DNA of 64,000 nt from Sthenelais limicola (GCA_942159475.1 OW804094.1:21061067-21125066); one strand, 5' to 3'; shown: positions 23,382 through 34,167, counted from the stretch's first letter. Translations and numbers: made by a program. Notes: a model not told the origin generated them from the letters alone.

Positions 23382-23942
23382 TGAGTTGTGATTCTACATT
23401 TACTACATGCTACCAAAATAAAGGAAGAGTTATCAAAAAATTAGAACTTTTTCATACAAAATCAATAGTAATAAGAGTGTATTATTAGATTATGATTAAT
23501 GTTGGTAACACACCAAGTGTATAAGGTTTATCATGCACCATGAGGGCTCTAGCAGACCCCACATGGAGGTTACTAATCCTTGTAGTCTCCACCTCAGGTG
23601 GTTAAAGCCCCTGGACCGTTCATAGCGGAGACCCACACTATGTAAACACCTCCAGTGTAAAAAGGTTGGCAGTCTATGTATGAGAGCTAGGTCTATGAGT
23701 AAGTAGGGTGTGTAACACCACCATTGACCCCCAGCCCAGTCTCTATACATAATTCATATTTACTGCTACCCTCCTATTACATGATCATATTACACAATGC
23801 CTGTACTCGGGGCTTCTTCCTCTGCTCTTATTCTTTACGACCCCAGTAACCCGGCTTGACTGTTATGTTTGTGCGCTCTTCCTGGCAGTTTGTGCGACCC
23901 GCTGCTAAGGAGGTGCCGTGTGTTCATTCCTGGTTGTCTATT
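23382..23942. other. Unassigned sequence
   Basis: No gene or repeat recognised with confidence. Confidence 0.3.
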
Positions 23943-24382
23943 TGTGATGTGTTCCAGGAAAATGAGTCACAAGTCGCAAAATTAATAATTTTTAAAGTAT
24001 TTTATTCACAGGATCTCTTTGTACGAATGTTCTCATATTTGGGTAATCTAATGCTTCGAGTCGTATAGATATGTGTACCAAATTCCAAGACTATGTATTA
24101 GATATATTTATGCGTTGCTAAGCTCATCCTATAGGGTATATTCATCTACTTTACTAGTAGTTGTCCGCCCGGAAATATCCCAACTTTTTTTTTCAAAAAT
24201 AAAAAAAAAATAAAGAAAATATAGAAACACTCATTAGGTGTCCTAGTGTTTGCTATCATTGGAATCGCCTTGATCTCCTGTTTTCAGATAATGATATCTA
24301 ATATAATGTAATATCTAATATAATGATATCTCGAAATCCATATTTTGCGACATATGACTCATTTTCCTAAAACGAATCACAT
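23943..24382 (+). mobile_element. M2 element with internal AT expansion
   Basis: Full length. The ATGATATCT segment is duplicated (ATAATGTAATATCTAATA) before the right end. Confidence 0.8.
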
Positions 24383-24694
24383 TTGTGGGTCACGGCACAA
24401 TTCATCATAACCACGATAACAGAGAACCTATTAATCCCCAAACCCAATCCAATGGACTTTTCTCCCTTAATTTGATCTTAGACTCTTTAATTCTTTCACC
24501 AATTGAAAGGGAATTACATCAACAACTACATGTGTGAGTTTCAAAGAAATCTGAGTCCCAGATGTGAAGATATTAGTGAAATTAAAGAATTAAATCACTC
24601 AAAAATGAGACAAATATAAAAAGGCTGCCTTCACTGGGATCCAAATTCACAATGTCCAGATTGGCAGTCCTAGATGCTAACCACTTGACCATAG
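24383..24694. other. Unassigned spacer
   Basis: 24600-24700 may be an eroded tRNA-like sequence on the minus strand (GGGATCCAAATTC, reverse GAATTTGGATCCC), but no cloverleaf could be drawn. Confidence 0.25.
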
Positions 24695-25004
24695 GGGACT
24701 CTGGAGATCATGCATATAATAAAACTGGACATAGCCGTTGATGCATCACATTGTAGGTTTTCTTTAATCCCCCATTCTCCTCATGCTTAATGAGGAGAAT
24801 GGGGAAATACATTTTGAATATCCCTGTGTTAGCCACAGGCGATTTAATGATCAGCTGGTAGGCAAGTAAGTGATAATGTACCTTATGATGAGACCCATGT
24901 TCATGCAGTAGTAACAATGTACCTTATGATGAGACCCATGTTCATGCAGTAGTAACAATGTACCTTATGATGAGACCCATGTTCATGCAGTAGTAACAAT
25001 GTAC

Positions 25005-25302
25005 TCCACGGTGAATTGTGTATCACATGACATTTGTATGTAGAGGCGTGTGGTATATACCGTGTGGAACATTGTTTTGTACCACATGGGCGGGGCCTAA
25101 TGATAAACGCAAAATAAACTCATTTGATTGGCTCCCTTCCGTGCGGGAAAATGCGTTGTCAATGACTCTTACTAGCATTACTAACGTCACGACGTCGCCG
25201 GCATCAGTGAGCGAAGCATGGCTGTTACTTCGTAAGTAAATAAAGGGCATTGTATTCTAATTTATAATTAATTGAACGGTACCGTGGGGTAAATATAGTA
25301 CC
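25005..25302 (+). promoter_or_regulatory. CpG-rich promoter/first-exon-like insert within the 41-bp array
   Basis: An Sp1-type GC box GGGCGGGGCC at 25088-25097 is followed by CpG-dense sequence (ACGTCACGACGTCGCCGG), an ATG at 25218 in strong initiation context (AAGCATGG) and a consensus 5' splice site GTAAGT at 25232. This would give a tiny first coding exon. It stands alone inside satellite DNA, so it may be a captured or duplicated promoter, or chance. Confidence 0.3.
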
Positions 25303-25451
25303 GCATCTCGTAGGTGGTCTTGCATAAAGGATCACATTGACCCTTGACGATTCTTTTCGATATAACACACTCACCTATCGGCTTGTGTGCCATGCGAAAA
25401 GAAACGTCTTGGGTCAATGTGATCCTTTATGCAAGACCACCCACGAGATGC
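25303..25451. repeat. Foldback element, about 57-bp arms
   Basis: GCATCTCGTAGGTGGTCTTG plus CATAAAGGATCACATTGACC at the left are mirrored by GGGTCAATGTGATCC plus TTTATGCAAGACCACCCACG at the right. The arms continue less perfectly through TTCTTTTCG/CGAAAAGAA. The loop is about 35 bases. Confidence 0.85.
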
Positions 25452-27385
25452 TTATGATGAGACCCATGTTCATGCAGTAGTAACAATGTACTGCATGATA
25501 AGAACCATGTTCATGCAGTAGTAACAATGTACCTTATGATGAGACCCACGTTCATGCAGTAGTAACAATGTACCTTATGATGAGACCCATGTTCATGCAG
25601 TAGTAACAATGTACTGCATGATGAGACCCATGTTCATGCAGTAGTACCAATGTACCTTATGATCAGACCCATGTTCATGCAGTAATTATAATGTACCATA
25701 TGATGAGACCCACGTTCATGCAGTAGTAACAATGTACCTTATGATGAGACCCATGTTCATGCAGTAGTAACAATGTACCATATGATGAGACCCATGTTCA
25801 TGCAGTAGTAACAATGTACCTTATGATGAGACCCATGTTCATGCAGTAGTAACAATGTACCACATGATGAGACCCACGTTCATGCAGTAGTAACAATGTA
25901 CCTTATGATGAGACCCACGTTCATGCAGTAGTAACAATGTACCTTATGATGAGACCCATGTTCATGCATTAGTAACAATGTACCTTATGATGAGACCCAT
26001 GTTCATGCAGTAGTAACAATGTACCATATGATGAGACCCATGTTCATGCATTAGTAACAATGTAACATGATCAGACCCACGTTCATGCAGTAGTAACAAT
26101 GTACCTTATGATGAGACCCATGTTCATGCAGTAGTAACAATGTACCTTATGATGAGACCCATGTTCATGCAGTAGTAACAATGTATCATATGATGAGACC
26201 CATGTTCATGCATTAGTAACAATGTACCTTATGATGAGACCCATGTTCATGCAGTAGTAACAATGTACCTTATGATGAGACCCATGTTCATGCAGTAGTA
26301 ACAAAGTACCTTATGATCAGACCCATGTTCATGCAGTAGTAACAATGTACCATATGATGAGACCCATGTTCATGCAGTAGTTATAATGTACCATATGATG
26401 AGACCCACGTTCATGCAGTAGTAACAATGTACCATATGATGAGACCCATGTTCATGCAGTAGTAACAATGTACCACATGATCAGACCTACGATCATAGGG
26501 GACTCTAGAGATGATGCATATAATAAAACTGGACATAGCCGTTGATGCATCACATTACAGGTTTTCTTTAATCCCCCATTCTCCTCATGGTTAATGAGGA
26601 GAATGGGGAAATACATTTTCAATGTCCCTGTGTTAGCCACAGGCGATTTAATGATCAGCTGGTAGGCAAGTACGTGACAATGTACCTTATGATGAGACCC
26701 ATGTTCATGCATTAGTAACAATGTACCTTATGATGAGACCCATGTTCATGCAATAGTAACAATGTACCATGTGATGAGACCCATGTTCATGCAGTAGTAA
26801 CAATGTACCTTATGATGAGACCCATGTTCATGCAGTAGTGACAATGTACCTTATGATGAGACCCATGTTCATGCAGTAGTGACAATGTACCTTATGATGA
26901 GACCCATGTTCATGCAGTAGTAACAATGTACCACATGATGAGACCCATGTTCATGCATTAGTAACAATGTACCTTATGATGAGACCCATGTTCATGCAGT
27001 AGTAACAATGTACCTTATGATGAGACCCATGTTCATGCAGTAGTAACAATGTACCTTATGATGAGACCCATGTTCATGCAGTAGTAACAATGTACCTTAT
27101 GATGAGACCCATGGTCATGCAGTAGTAACAATGTACCATATGATGAGACCCATGTTCATGCAGTAGTAACAATGTACCATATGATGAGACCCATGTTCAT
27201 GCAGTAGTAACAATGTACCATATGATGAGACCCACGTTCATGCAGTAGTAACAATGTACCATATGATGAGACCCATGTTCATGCAGTAGTAACAATGTAC
27301 CATATGATGAGACCCATGTTCATGCAGTAGTAACAATGTAACATGATCAGACCCACGTTCATGCAGTAGTAACAATGTACTGCAT

Positions 27386-27822
27386 CAGTACATTCTTCCA
27401 GTACATCTGAGACTATTTACAATTACACTAGAGCAACATTTAGGATTATAAAGACCAGTAAGGTTGAACTGTGTTTCGAACTTCATTTCCGTCTGAAATT
27501 TGGGTTATTTGAGAGAATTGGGGACACAAGACACTGCTTCTCTACAGCACTTTGTTATATTAGCAGAATGATATATCCTGGTTTTATGATGTTTGCCCCA
27601 TCACCCCTGGGACATCATCTATGTAAGTGTTAGAGAAATAGCCTCGAGTCCACTGACCCAACTGTCAAGCGGACAGAGTGAAATCTGATTAGTGTGCTTC
27701 ATATAGTATATGAACATTAACTTTTTTTGTATGTTTGAAGAAAATATTGGTGATCTTTTGGGGCGGGAAATCATTGGTATAATAGTCTAATAGAGTAACA
27801 CAGGATGCCCTTAAACATACAT
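27386..27822. other. Spacer with an M1 interior fragment
   Basis: 27463-27525 matches the subfamily-a M1 interior (GTTGAACTGT, GAAATTTGGGTTATTTGAGA). The rest is unassigned. Confidence 0.45.
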
Positions 27823-28058
27823 AGGGGTTAGATTTTCAGAAAATGTACAATTCAACTTCGCCAATCTTAAATAACCCAAATTTCAGACAAAAATAAAGTT
27901 CAAAATACAGTTCAACCTAACCAAACAGATTACTAGAATCGATACAATGCCAAATATACTCGAATTTACCTAGAATTGACTAAATTGCAGCCAGATTTTG
28001 CAGAATTTACTAAATGTGTACAGTGGCCATTTGTACCTATTCTCAAAATCTGACCCAT
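27823..28058 (-). mobile_element. M1 element, subfamily a
   Basis: Full length; right repeat worn (GTACCTATTCTCAAAATC). Confidence 0.8.
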
Positions 28059-28077
28059 AGATGTAGAATCAGTAATC

Positions 28078-28416
28078 TTCAATTCAATTCAAAGATTCTT
28101 TATTTGTAGGTCTTGTTTACAAAGGTGATCCGATGTCTGGTTACAGAAAGTGATATCCCTGACAACCAGGTCTTCCAACGAATGCCTGGAATCTTGATTT
28201 ACTTTATTGTTTCAACGATAACAACAATGATTTTGAAAAGTTAATTATGGTTTACAACAATGTGTGAATTAGAATGTAATGTGATGGGGTATGAGTTAAC
28301 AGTGAACAGATCATGACAGGCGAAATTTTATGAGGAGTGACATTCACCCCAGAAGATTGTGTTACTAAGAAAGATATTTGGATATACCATATTTTGATCA
28401 ATTAGGAGTTAGACAG
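28078..28416 (-). other. Unassigned; possible minus-strand LINE tail at its start
   Basis: CAATTCAATTCAAAGATTCT then TTATTTGTAGG looks like a minus-strand LINE 3' end with an oligomeric tail. No reverse-transcriptase frame follows. Confidence 0.3.
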
Positions 28417-28654
28417 ATGGGTCAGATTTTCAGAAAATGTACAATTGGCAGGTCTACACATTAAGTGAATTTTGCTAAATTAGGCTACAATTTGTTCAAT
28501 ACTAGGTAAATTCAAGTATATTCAGCATTGAATTGATTCTAGCAATCTGTTTGGGGAAGTTGAACTGTATTTTGAATTTTATTATTGTCTGAGATTTGGG
28601 TTAATTTTGAGGATTGGTTAAGGTGAATTGTACATTTTCTGAAAATCTGACACA
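28417..28654 (+). mobile_element. M1 element, subfamily a
   Basis: Full length. Confidence 0.85.
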
Positions 28655-28768
28655 TATATTGATTAATTAGTATTTGCACATATATTGAGGTAAAGATACT
28701 ACACAGATACTATACTGAGTCAGTGTGTATACATAATACATACGTCATAAGGAGTGAATGGCCAATAT

Positions 28769-29002
28769 ATGGGTCAGATTTTCAGAAAATGTACAATTCG
28801 CCTTTACCAATCCTCTCAAATAACTCACATTTAAGATGGAAATGAGCTTCAGAATGCAGTTTAACGTGGCAAAACAGATAATATAAATCAACGTGATACC
28901 AAATATATTCAGATATACCCGGTATTTATCATTTGTTCAGCCTAGTTCAGAAAGAGTTCCTAAATGTGTACAGCTGCCAAGATTTTCGGAAAATCTGACT
29001 CA
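28769..29002 (-). mobile_element. M1 element, subfamily b
   Basis: The right repeat has lost TTGTACATT (CTGCCAAGATTTTCGG). Confidence 0.8.
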
Positions 29003-29102
29003 TATAGTTGGTTAGATTTCTTACTTTTGGAGATTCCAACCCTCATGTGGGTAGAAATTGATAATGTAGCGCAATAACTTGTCAATAGGGATTAATATGA
29101 AC

Positions 29103-29341
29103 ATGGGTCAGATTTTCAGAAAATGTACAATTCAACTTCCCCAATCTTCTCAAATTACCCAAATTTCGGACGAAAATAAAGTTCAAAATACAGTTCAACC
29201 TAACCAAACAGATTGCTAGAATCAATGCAATGCCGAATATTCTCGAATTTATCTAGTATTGACCAAATTGCAGCCTAATTTAGCCAAATTTACTTAAATT
29301 GTAAACCTGCCAGTTGTACATTTTCTGAAAATCTGACCCAT
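29103..29341 (-). mobile_element. M1 element, subfamily a
   Basis: Full length. Confidence 0.85.
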
Positions 29342-30206
29342 CTAGCCATCTGACTACATATTCCGATCCCAGAATGTATAATGAGATATGAGGTAATAAA
29401 CAGTAGGCTTCCAGTTTGCTACATATATTAGCAGCTCTACACATCTAATAAATGATGGATAATAAGGCTGAACATGGGTATATCTGGCCTTTCGTTAATT
29501 GTTTTGTTTTGTTGAACTCTAATGACCCTATGTTCGCCCTAGGAGGAGAAAAAACACCATATCTTGTACATTCTTTTATTACTCGGTTTAATCAAAATGT
29601 ATGGGGAGAGCTGATGAAATAACTCATGCACATCAATAGGTGTAGGCTATAGTACATAATGCAGTAGCACAGCAGTAAAGGAGAAGTAAATGAAAGTAGT
29701 AGCCTGTCGAATATAGTTCCACCTTGTGGATATTATTTAAACTACTTATACAAAGAGACGTGAGTAGTACATGAAGTACTTGTCTATGGCACCACAGAAC
29801 TATATTTTGAATCGCCTTTTTCTATATAACTTTAGTTATTTCAGAGGCAATGTGTACATTTTTCGAAGATCCGACCCATTTTGTACACAGTGGAATGATT
29901 CTGCCTATTTGTATAAGCAAGTGGTAGAGGAGGGACTCTGGTGCCTACTGGAGCACTACAAGCTCACCACCCGTGTAATAGGCTCAGACCAGTCAGTGCA
30001 CAAAGGTCGCTATACCAGGTTTAGCCATCACCAGTCAAATACTAGTACAATGTACCCCAAGTAGAGCACTTTGAACTCCTGGCCACAGCAGAACTTTTCT
30101 TGGATACAGAAGGAACTTCATCTCTATGTCATTTCTCTGTTTCATGGAGCCTTGAGGCTGTGCCTTTTATATTGAAAAATATGGAAACAGTGTTGTTGTT
30201 TGACAT
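29342..30206. other. Unassigned sequence with two small M1 scraps
   Basis: 29428-29487 and 29833-29881 resemble M1 interior and right end (TGTGTACATTTTTCGAAGAT). The 97-residue open frame at 29771 crosses one scrap and shows no domain. Confidence 0.35.
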
Positions 30207-30445
30207 GTGGGTCAGATTTTCAGAAAATGTACAATTCACGTTCACCATTCTTCTCAAATCACCCAAATTTTAGACGAAAACAAAGTTCAAAATACAGTTC
30301 ATCCTAATCAAACTGATAGCTAGAATCAATGCAATGCCGAATATACTCGAATTTACCTAGTTTTGACCAAATTGCAGCCTTATTTTCAAGAATTTACTAA
30401 ATGTGGTAAGCTGCCAATTGTACATTTTCTTAAAATCTGACCTAT
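30207..30445 (-). mobile_element. M1 element, subfamily a, immediately upstream of LINE A
   Basis: Full length. Confidence 0.85.
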
Positions 30446-30953
30446 GTATAGGGCGCATAAGTGTCATGGCCGCCACAAACAAATTAATAAAAATTAGTCG
30501 CGTACTTGGATGGATGTGTGGACCGGAAGTAAACAATCTCCATAGACTCACAGACTGTTGCGGCGATAAATAATCACTCTTTACATCGCCACATTAAAGG
30601 CTTAACGATTATGGTCGATATATAACCCATAAAACATGTCATGAGGGACATGGAAACAAACCTGCGACAGGAACTACAGACCAGACACAACAAAGAGACC
30701 AGAGGCCAAACAGGAGGTTCAAGAGATACCAACCGAATGAACGAGCGAGCGAGCGAGGGGTGAGGACGCACGGAGACCGATCGCTTCATTTTCGCCTAAA
30801 TTCGCTGGATATTTTGTTGATACAAACTAGAAAACTAGACTACTGGAAAGAACTCTGAGGCTAGCTCCAGGAGGGCGCTATGGTATGTAACAGATTGTAC
30901 ATATACTGCATATTTTGAGCGTTTTTGATACAAAAATTGCATACGAATTCGAT

Positions 30954-32867
30954 ATGGATCAGTATTTTGAAGCGCTGGTCCCCGACCGAGACAGCCGGAG
31001 AGCATTCACGGCGCCCACTAATCCCCGGAGATTAGACCAAGCTTGTTATTTTAGGGAAGAGCCTACTGAACACTTTGTAGAAAATGCGCTTGGACCTAGG
31101 GCCCTATTTGAACTGGTAAATGACGAATTCACCCCAGCAAATGTCAGAGGAGCTGTCAATAAATCATACGAACTATTAGAATCTCACAGACTAGTACTTG
31201 ACAATGTAATACAAAATGAAAGAGACTTTAGAACCGAATTATGCAAACTAAGGGAAGACGTGAACAAGCTCTCAATCCGAAATGAATTTCTTGAAGAAAG
31301 AGTAACTGAATTAGACGTGGACAGACGTAGACAGAATTTAGTACTCAGTGGAGTATCCTTTGACAAAAACGAAAATCTAGTGAATAAATGCGGCTATATT
31401 TTCAACCAAATCGATAACCAAATCACTAGCAATAATGTCATCTCAGCTAGACGTCTCACATCCTTCGTTAATGGTACAAAACAAGTCCTAGTAAAACTAG
31501 ACTCAATTGAGGCAAGAAATTACGTGTACCAACATAGGAAAGACTTGAGGGCAACAAATACATGCTACAATGTATATATCAACCCGGATCTCCCGGAAGA
31601 TGTCGTTGAAAAAAAGGCAGACTTGAGAACTCTACAGAAACATCTCAACTCAATGAGAGGAGTCAAGGTCGGTAAGATATGGAAGGATACAATACAGATA
31701 GATGGAATCACCTATCGACATTGTGACCTAGACAACCTTAAAGAGGGTTACCGTCTTGAAGATGCCAAATCAGTGCCTGTTGAAAATCGCATATATTTTC
31801 AATCGCAGCATAGCCCACTTAGTAATTTCTATCCAGCGAAAATTGAAATAAGAGGGCTCAAATTTACTAGCGCTGAACAAGCGTACCAATACGCGCGCGC
31901 TAACACGATTGGAGATGCAGACAGAGCCTCCCAGATTTACGCGTGTACTACGGCAAAGAAAGCAAAAGCTATTGGCACGGATATCAACTCGACCCCAGGT
32001 TGGAATGACGAGAAAATCAATGTCATGCATGCAATTTTGGACCAGAAGTTCAAACAGAACCCAGTATTGCTGGATTTCTTGGTTGCTACCAGAGAAAAAA
32101 CCCTTTGCGAGGCGACTACGGACCAATTCTGGGCAGCTGGTTGTAAACTCGGCTCTGATGAAATGGAAGAAGGCGATCACGAGGGCTTTAATGTGGTAGG
32201 GAAGATTCTGATGGAAATAAGGAAGCATCACCTAACGGGTACTACACAAATGGAAAGAGTAAGTGCTAATATGGATATCAACCAGGATCCTAAAAATGAT
32301 TCGATGAGAAGTCATTCCAGGAAAAGGATGGAATTTGATCAACGCCAACAACAGTGGTATGGTTATAGGGAGAGAGATACACGTGGACAGTATAGGCCAG
32401 ACCCAACCATGGGTGACGAAGTAAATAGAAACATAGCAGCAGAGGGCCCCACTCCAATGGAGGCTCAGGCAACCGGAATCACTGGACCGGAACAAGCCGC
32501 ACCGGTACAACCCGCCGCAGCTACACCTGCCCCTGCAACGATCGGCGGAGACAACACAACTGAGAACGGAGCTCTACCTGTAAACAGATTTGATCGCAGG
32601 GCTCAACTTCGCATGACAGCTGAGGAAAGACAGAGGGCACGATCGAGATCTAAGAGAAGACGTAGCGGTGCATCATACTCAGTAAGTAGTGCACCTAAGA
32701 GACAATCGAGACATGATAGTTATTATGCGGATGCAGTTAGATCTGACAATTCAATCTGGAGAGATAATATGACTCCACTATCAAAACAAGCGCATGGGGA
32801 TTACCCCCACCAAAGACGCTCACCACCGCAGCTATATTTAGACAGGACCCACACTAGATGCATTTGA
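30954..32867 (+). CDS. LINE A ORF1: coiled-coil/RNA-binding-like protein with C-terminal-half NADAR domain
   Basis: 637 residues from the ATG at 30954; the frame opens slightly earlier but only with non-ATG codons. Residues about 82-127 form a coiled coil (KLREDVNKLSIRNEFLEERV). Residues 125-232 resemble the RNA-binding and C-terminal domains of L1-type ORF1 proteins (RRRQNLVLSGV, then VLVKLDSIEARNYV). Residues 279-424 are a NADAR/YbiA-like domain: PLSNFYP, the conserved glutamate in SAEQAYQ (E308), W350, KFKQN at 365-369, the FWAAG block (W393) and FNVVGKILMEIR (N413). A long disordered tail ends in basic RS-like sequence (RARSRSKRRRS, about 562-572). Studied NADAR proteins hydrolyse ADP-ribose from guanine; here the substrate is unknown. 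Expected to be the nucleic-acid-binding partner of the ORF3 polymerase. Confidence 0.9.
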   Translation: MDQYFEALVPDRDSRRAFTAPTNPRRLDQACYFREEPTEHFVENALGPRALFELVNDEFTPANVRGAVNKSYELLESHRLVLDNVIQNERDFRTELCKLREDVNKLSIRNEFLEERVTELDVDRRRQNLVLSGVSFDKNENLVNKCGYIFNQIDNQITSNNVISARRLTSFVNGTKQVLVKLDSIEARNYVYQHRKDLRATNTCYNVYINPDLPEDVVEKKADLRTLQKHLNSMRGVKVGKIWKDTIQIDGITYRHCDLDNLKEGYRLEDAKSVPVENRIYFQSQHSPLSNFYPAKIEIRGLKFTSAEQAYQYARANTIGDADRASQIYACTTAKKAKAIGTDINSTPGWNDEKINVMHAILDQKFKQNPVLLDFLVATREKTLCEATTDQFWAAGCKLGSDEMEEGDHEGFNVVGKILMEIRKHHLTGTTQMERVSANMDINQDPKNDSMRSHSRKRMEFDQRQQQWYGYRERDTRGQYRPDPTMGDEVNRNIAAEGPTPMEAQATGITGPEQAAPVQPAAATPAPATIGGDNTTENGALPVNRFDRRAQLRMTAEERQRARSRSKRRRSGASYSVSSAPKRQSRHDSYYADAVRSDNSIWRDNMTPLSKQAHGDYPHQRRSPPQLYLDRTHTRCI

Positions 32868-32960
32868 AGCTAGCAGCTTAGGTATATATAGTCCTTAGAC
32901 ACACTACGCACATGAATACCAAGCATTATATTCTCTTACCATTTTTTTCCAGACGAGAAA

Positions 32961-33611
32961 ATGGACCGTTTACCGCTAACTGTAGTTGTATCTGACTCAA
33001 GGGGCAAATCATTGATTGACTACATTGAGACAAGACAAGAAATTGTCACGTATAGCTTCCCTGGAAGAGGAATAGTTGACCTCGCCTACAAAGCCAAAGG
33101 TATTATTGACGATCTGCGACCAGATAGCCTATTGCTGATAGGAGGTATATGCGATCTATGTAAGAAGGATCCGATCTCTAAATGGGTTGACTTATGCTTG
33201 AAAGAAGAGGGACCATTAGCACGACATATGGAGAAGCAATATGAATTAGCTTTAGAAGTTCTGAAACAGGAGCAGACCTATTGTAATATTGCACTTGGAG
33301 GCCTAATCGGCTGCGAACTAGCAAGAGCACATCAGATGAATATTTCACCTTATCAGGTCATGATTAATAACGTAATTTGGACAATAAATGAGAACATCAG
33401 GATGAGCAATGAGCGGAGAGGAATCACACATCCGTATTTAATTAGCAAGGTACACACTTTCCATAAAGGGTCGCCTATGCATTTACTTTGCAAAATTCCA
33501 GATGGAATACACCCAAATGAAATAGTGATTAAAGAATGGGCGAAGCAAATTGAAAAGTTTCATCGATCTCCAAAACGCATAACAAGATTCACTAGCCCGA
33601 AATACCTATAA
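32961..33611 (+). CDS. LINE A ORF2: small SGNH/GDSL-hydrolase-like protein
   Basis: 216 residues, starting 93 bases after the ORF1 stop. Block I is VVVSDSRG with the candidate nucleophile S13; block II is FPGRGI (G35-G37); block III is IGGICDL (61-65), where the usual Asn of GxND is Asp; block V is DGIHPN with D181 and H184. This spacing fits a minimal SGNH hydrolase. Esterase-like domains of this superfamily are known inside ORF1 of CR1-type LINEs; here the domain is a separate protein. The missing block III Asn could weaken catalysis. Substrate unknown. No signal peptide or membrane segment. Confidence 0.75.
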   Translation: MDRLPLTVVVSDSRGKSLIDYIETRQEIVTYSFPGRGIVDLAYKAKGIIDDLRPDSLLLIGGICDLCKKDPISKWVDLCLKEEGPLARHMEKQYELALEVLKQEQTYCNIALGGLIGCELARAHQMNISPYQVMINNVIWTINENIRMSNERRGITHPYLISKVHTFHKGSPMHLLCKIPDGIHPNEIVIKEWAKQIEKFHRSPKRITRFTSPKYL

Positions 33612-34167
33612 ATTATAAGTCAGGATATATGTACATATAGGAAAGCGCGCCTAAGAATTAGCATAGTTTTGTGCTCCGTGAATCGGTCACAATGTTAGTA
33701 ACTTAACTGTCGACGAAGGGAATTATAATTATATCGCGTGACAATTTACTAGTAATTTAGGAAATCATGAGCATGATAATTATTAAATACTTTGTACATT
33801 TATTTTAGACGATTTGAATTGTGCTGAATATCGCTGTATATAGAGAAAATCTAGTGTTAAGAGATACTACCTAATGATAGACCTAATGAGATGATAGGCT
33901 AAGTAATAAAAGTCCACGGACGAGGAGTATTGATAAGCCGGCTAACAACTAACACATGACACTAACATGCTAAGAGAGTAAAGGTCTACTTTCATGATAC
34001 AGTACACCGTAGAAACGGTCGCTGACACTGATGCATTAATATGAATACGCTTGGACTCAAATAATCTGATACAGACTTTAGACGATGTGAGATGCTCCGT
34101 AAAAACGGTCTCTTGCAACTATAATGAAATATATGTATATTAACCCATAAAACTAACACATCCTAAT
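33612..34167 (+). promoter_or_regulatory. LINE A ORF2-ORF3 spacer with repeated small hairpins
   Basis: Three related motifs occur: GTGCTCCGTGAATCGGTCAC at 33671, ACACCGTAGAAACGGTCGCT at 34004 and GCTCCGTAAAAACGGTCTCT at 34094. The second and third form CCGT/ACGG stems with four-base loops. The last copy is extended to GAGATGC...AACGGTCTC (34089-34112), a form that is also present twice in the LINE B spacer. No long frame. Possibly a translation or packaging signal. Confidence 0.5.

Larger units (their letters stand above)
24695..27385 (+). repeat. 41-bp tandem array with inserts
   Basis: The unit reads AACAATGTACCTTATGATGA then GACCCATGTTCATGCAGTAGT; starts at 24901 and 24942 give period 41. 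It is interrupted by the insert at 25005-25450. A 195-base segment at 24695-24890 is duplicated at 26495-26690, about 1.8 kb away; it carries an inverted repeat (CCATTCTCCTCAT / ATGAGGAGAATGG). Variants TACCATATGAT and TACCACATGAT are interspersed, so homogenisation is incomplete. Confidence 0.95.

Noticed and set aside
24885..27385. Regular repeats that could suggest a CRISPR array
   Set aside because: The units are directly adjacent with no unique spacers, and the DNA is eukaryotic.
31184..32510. Minus-strand frames opposite LINE A ORF1
   Set aside because: Antisense shadows of a strong coding frame with no domains of their own.
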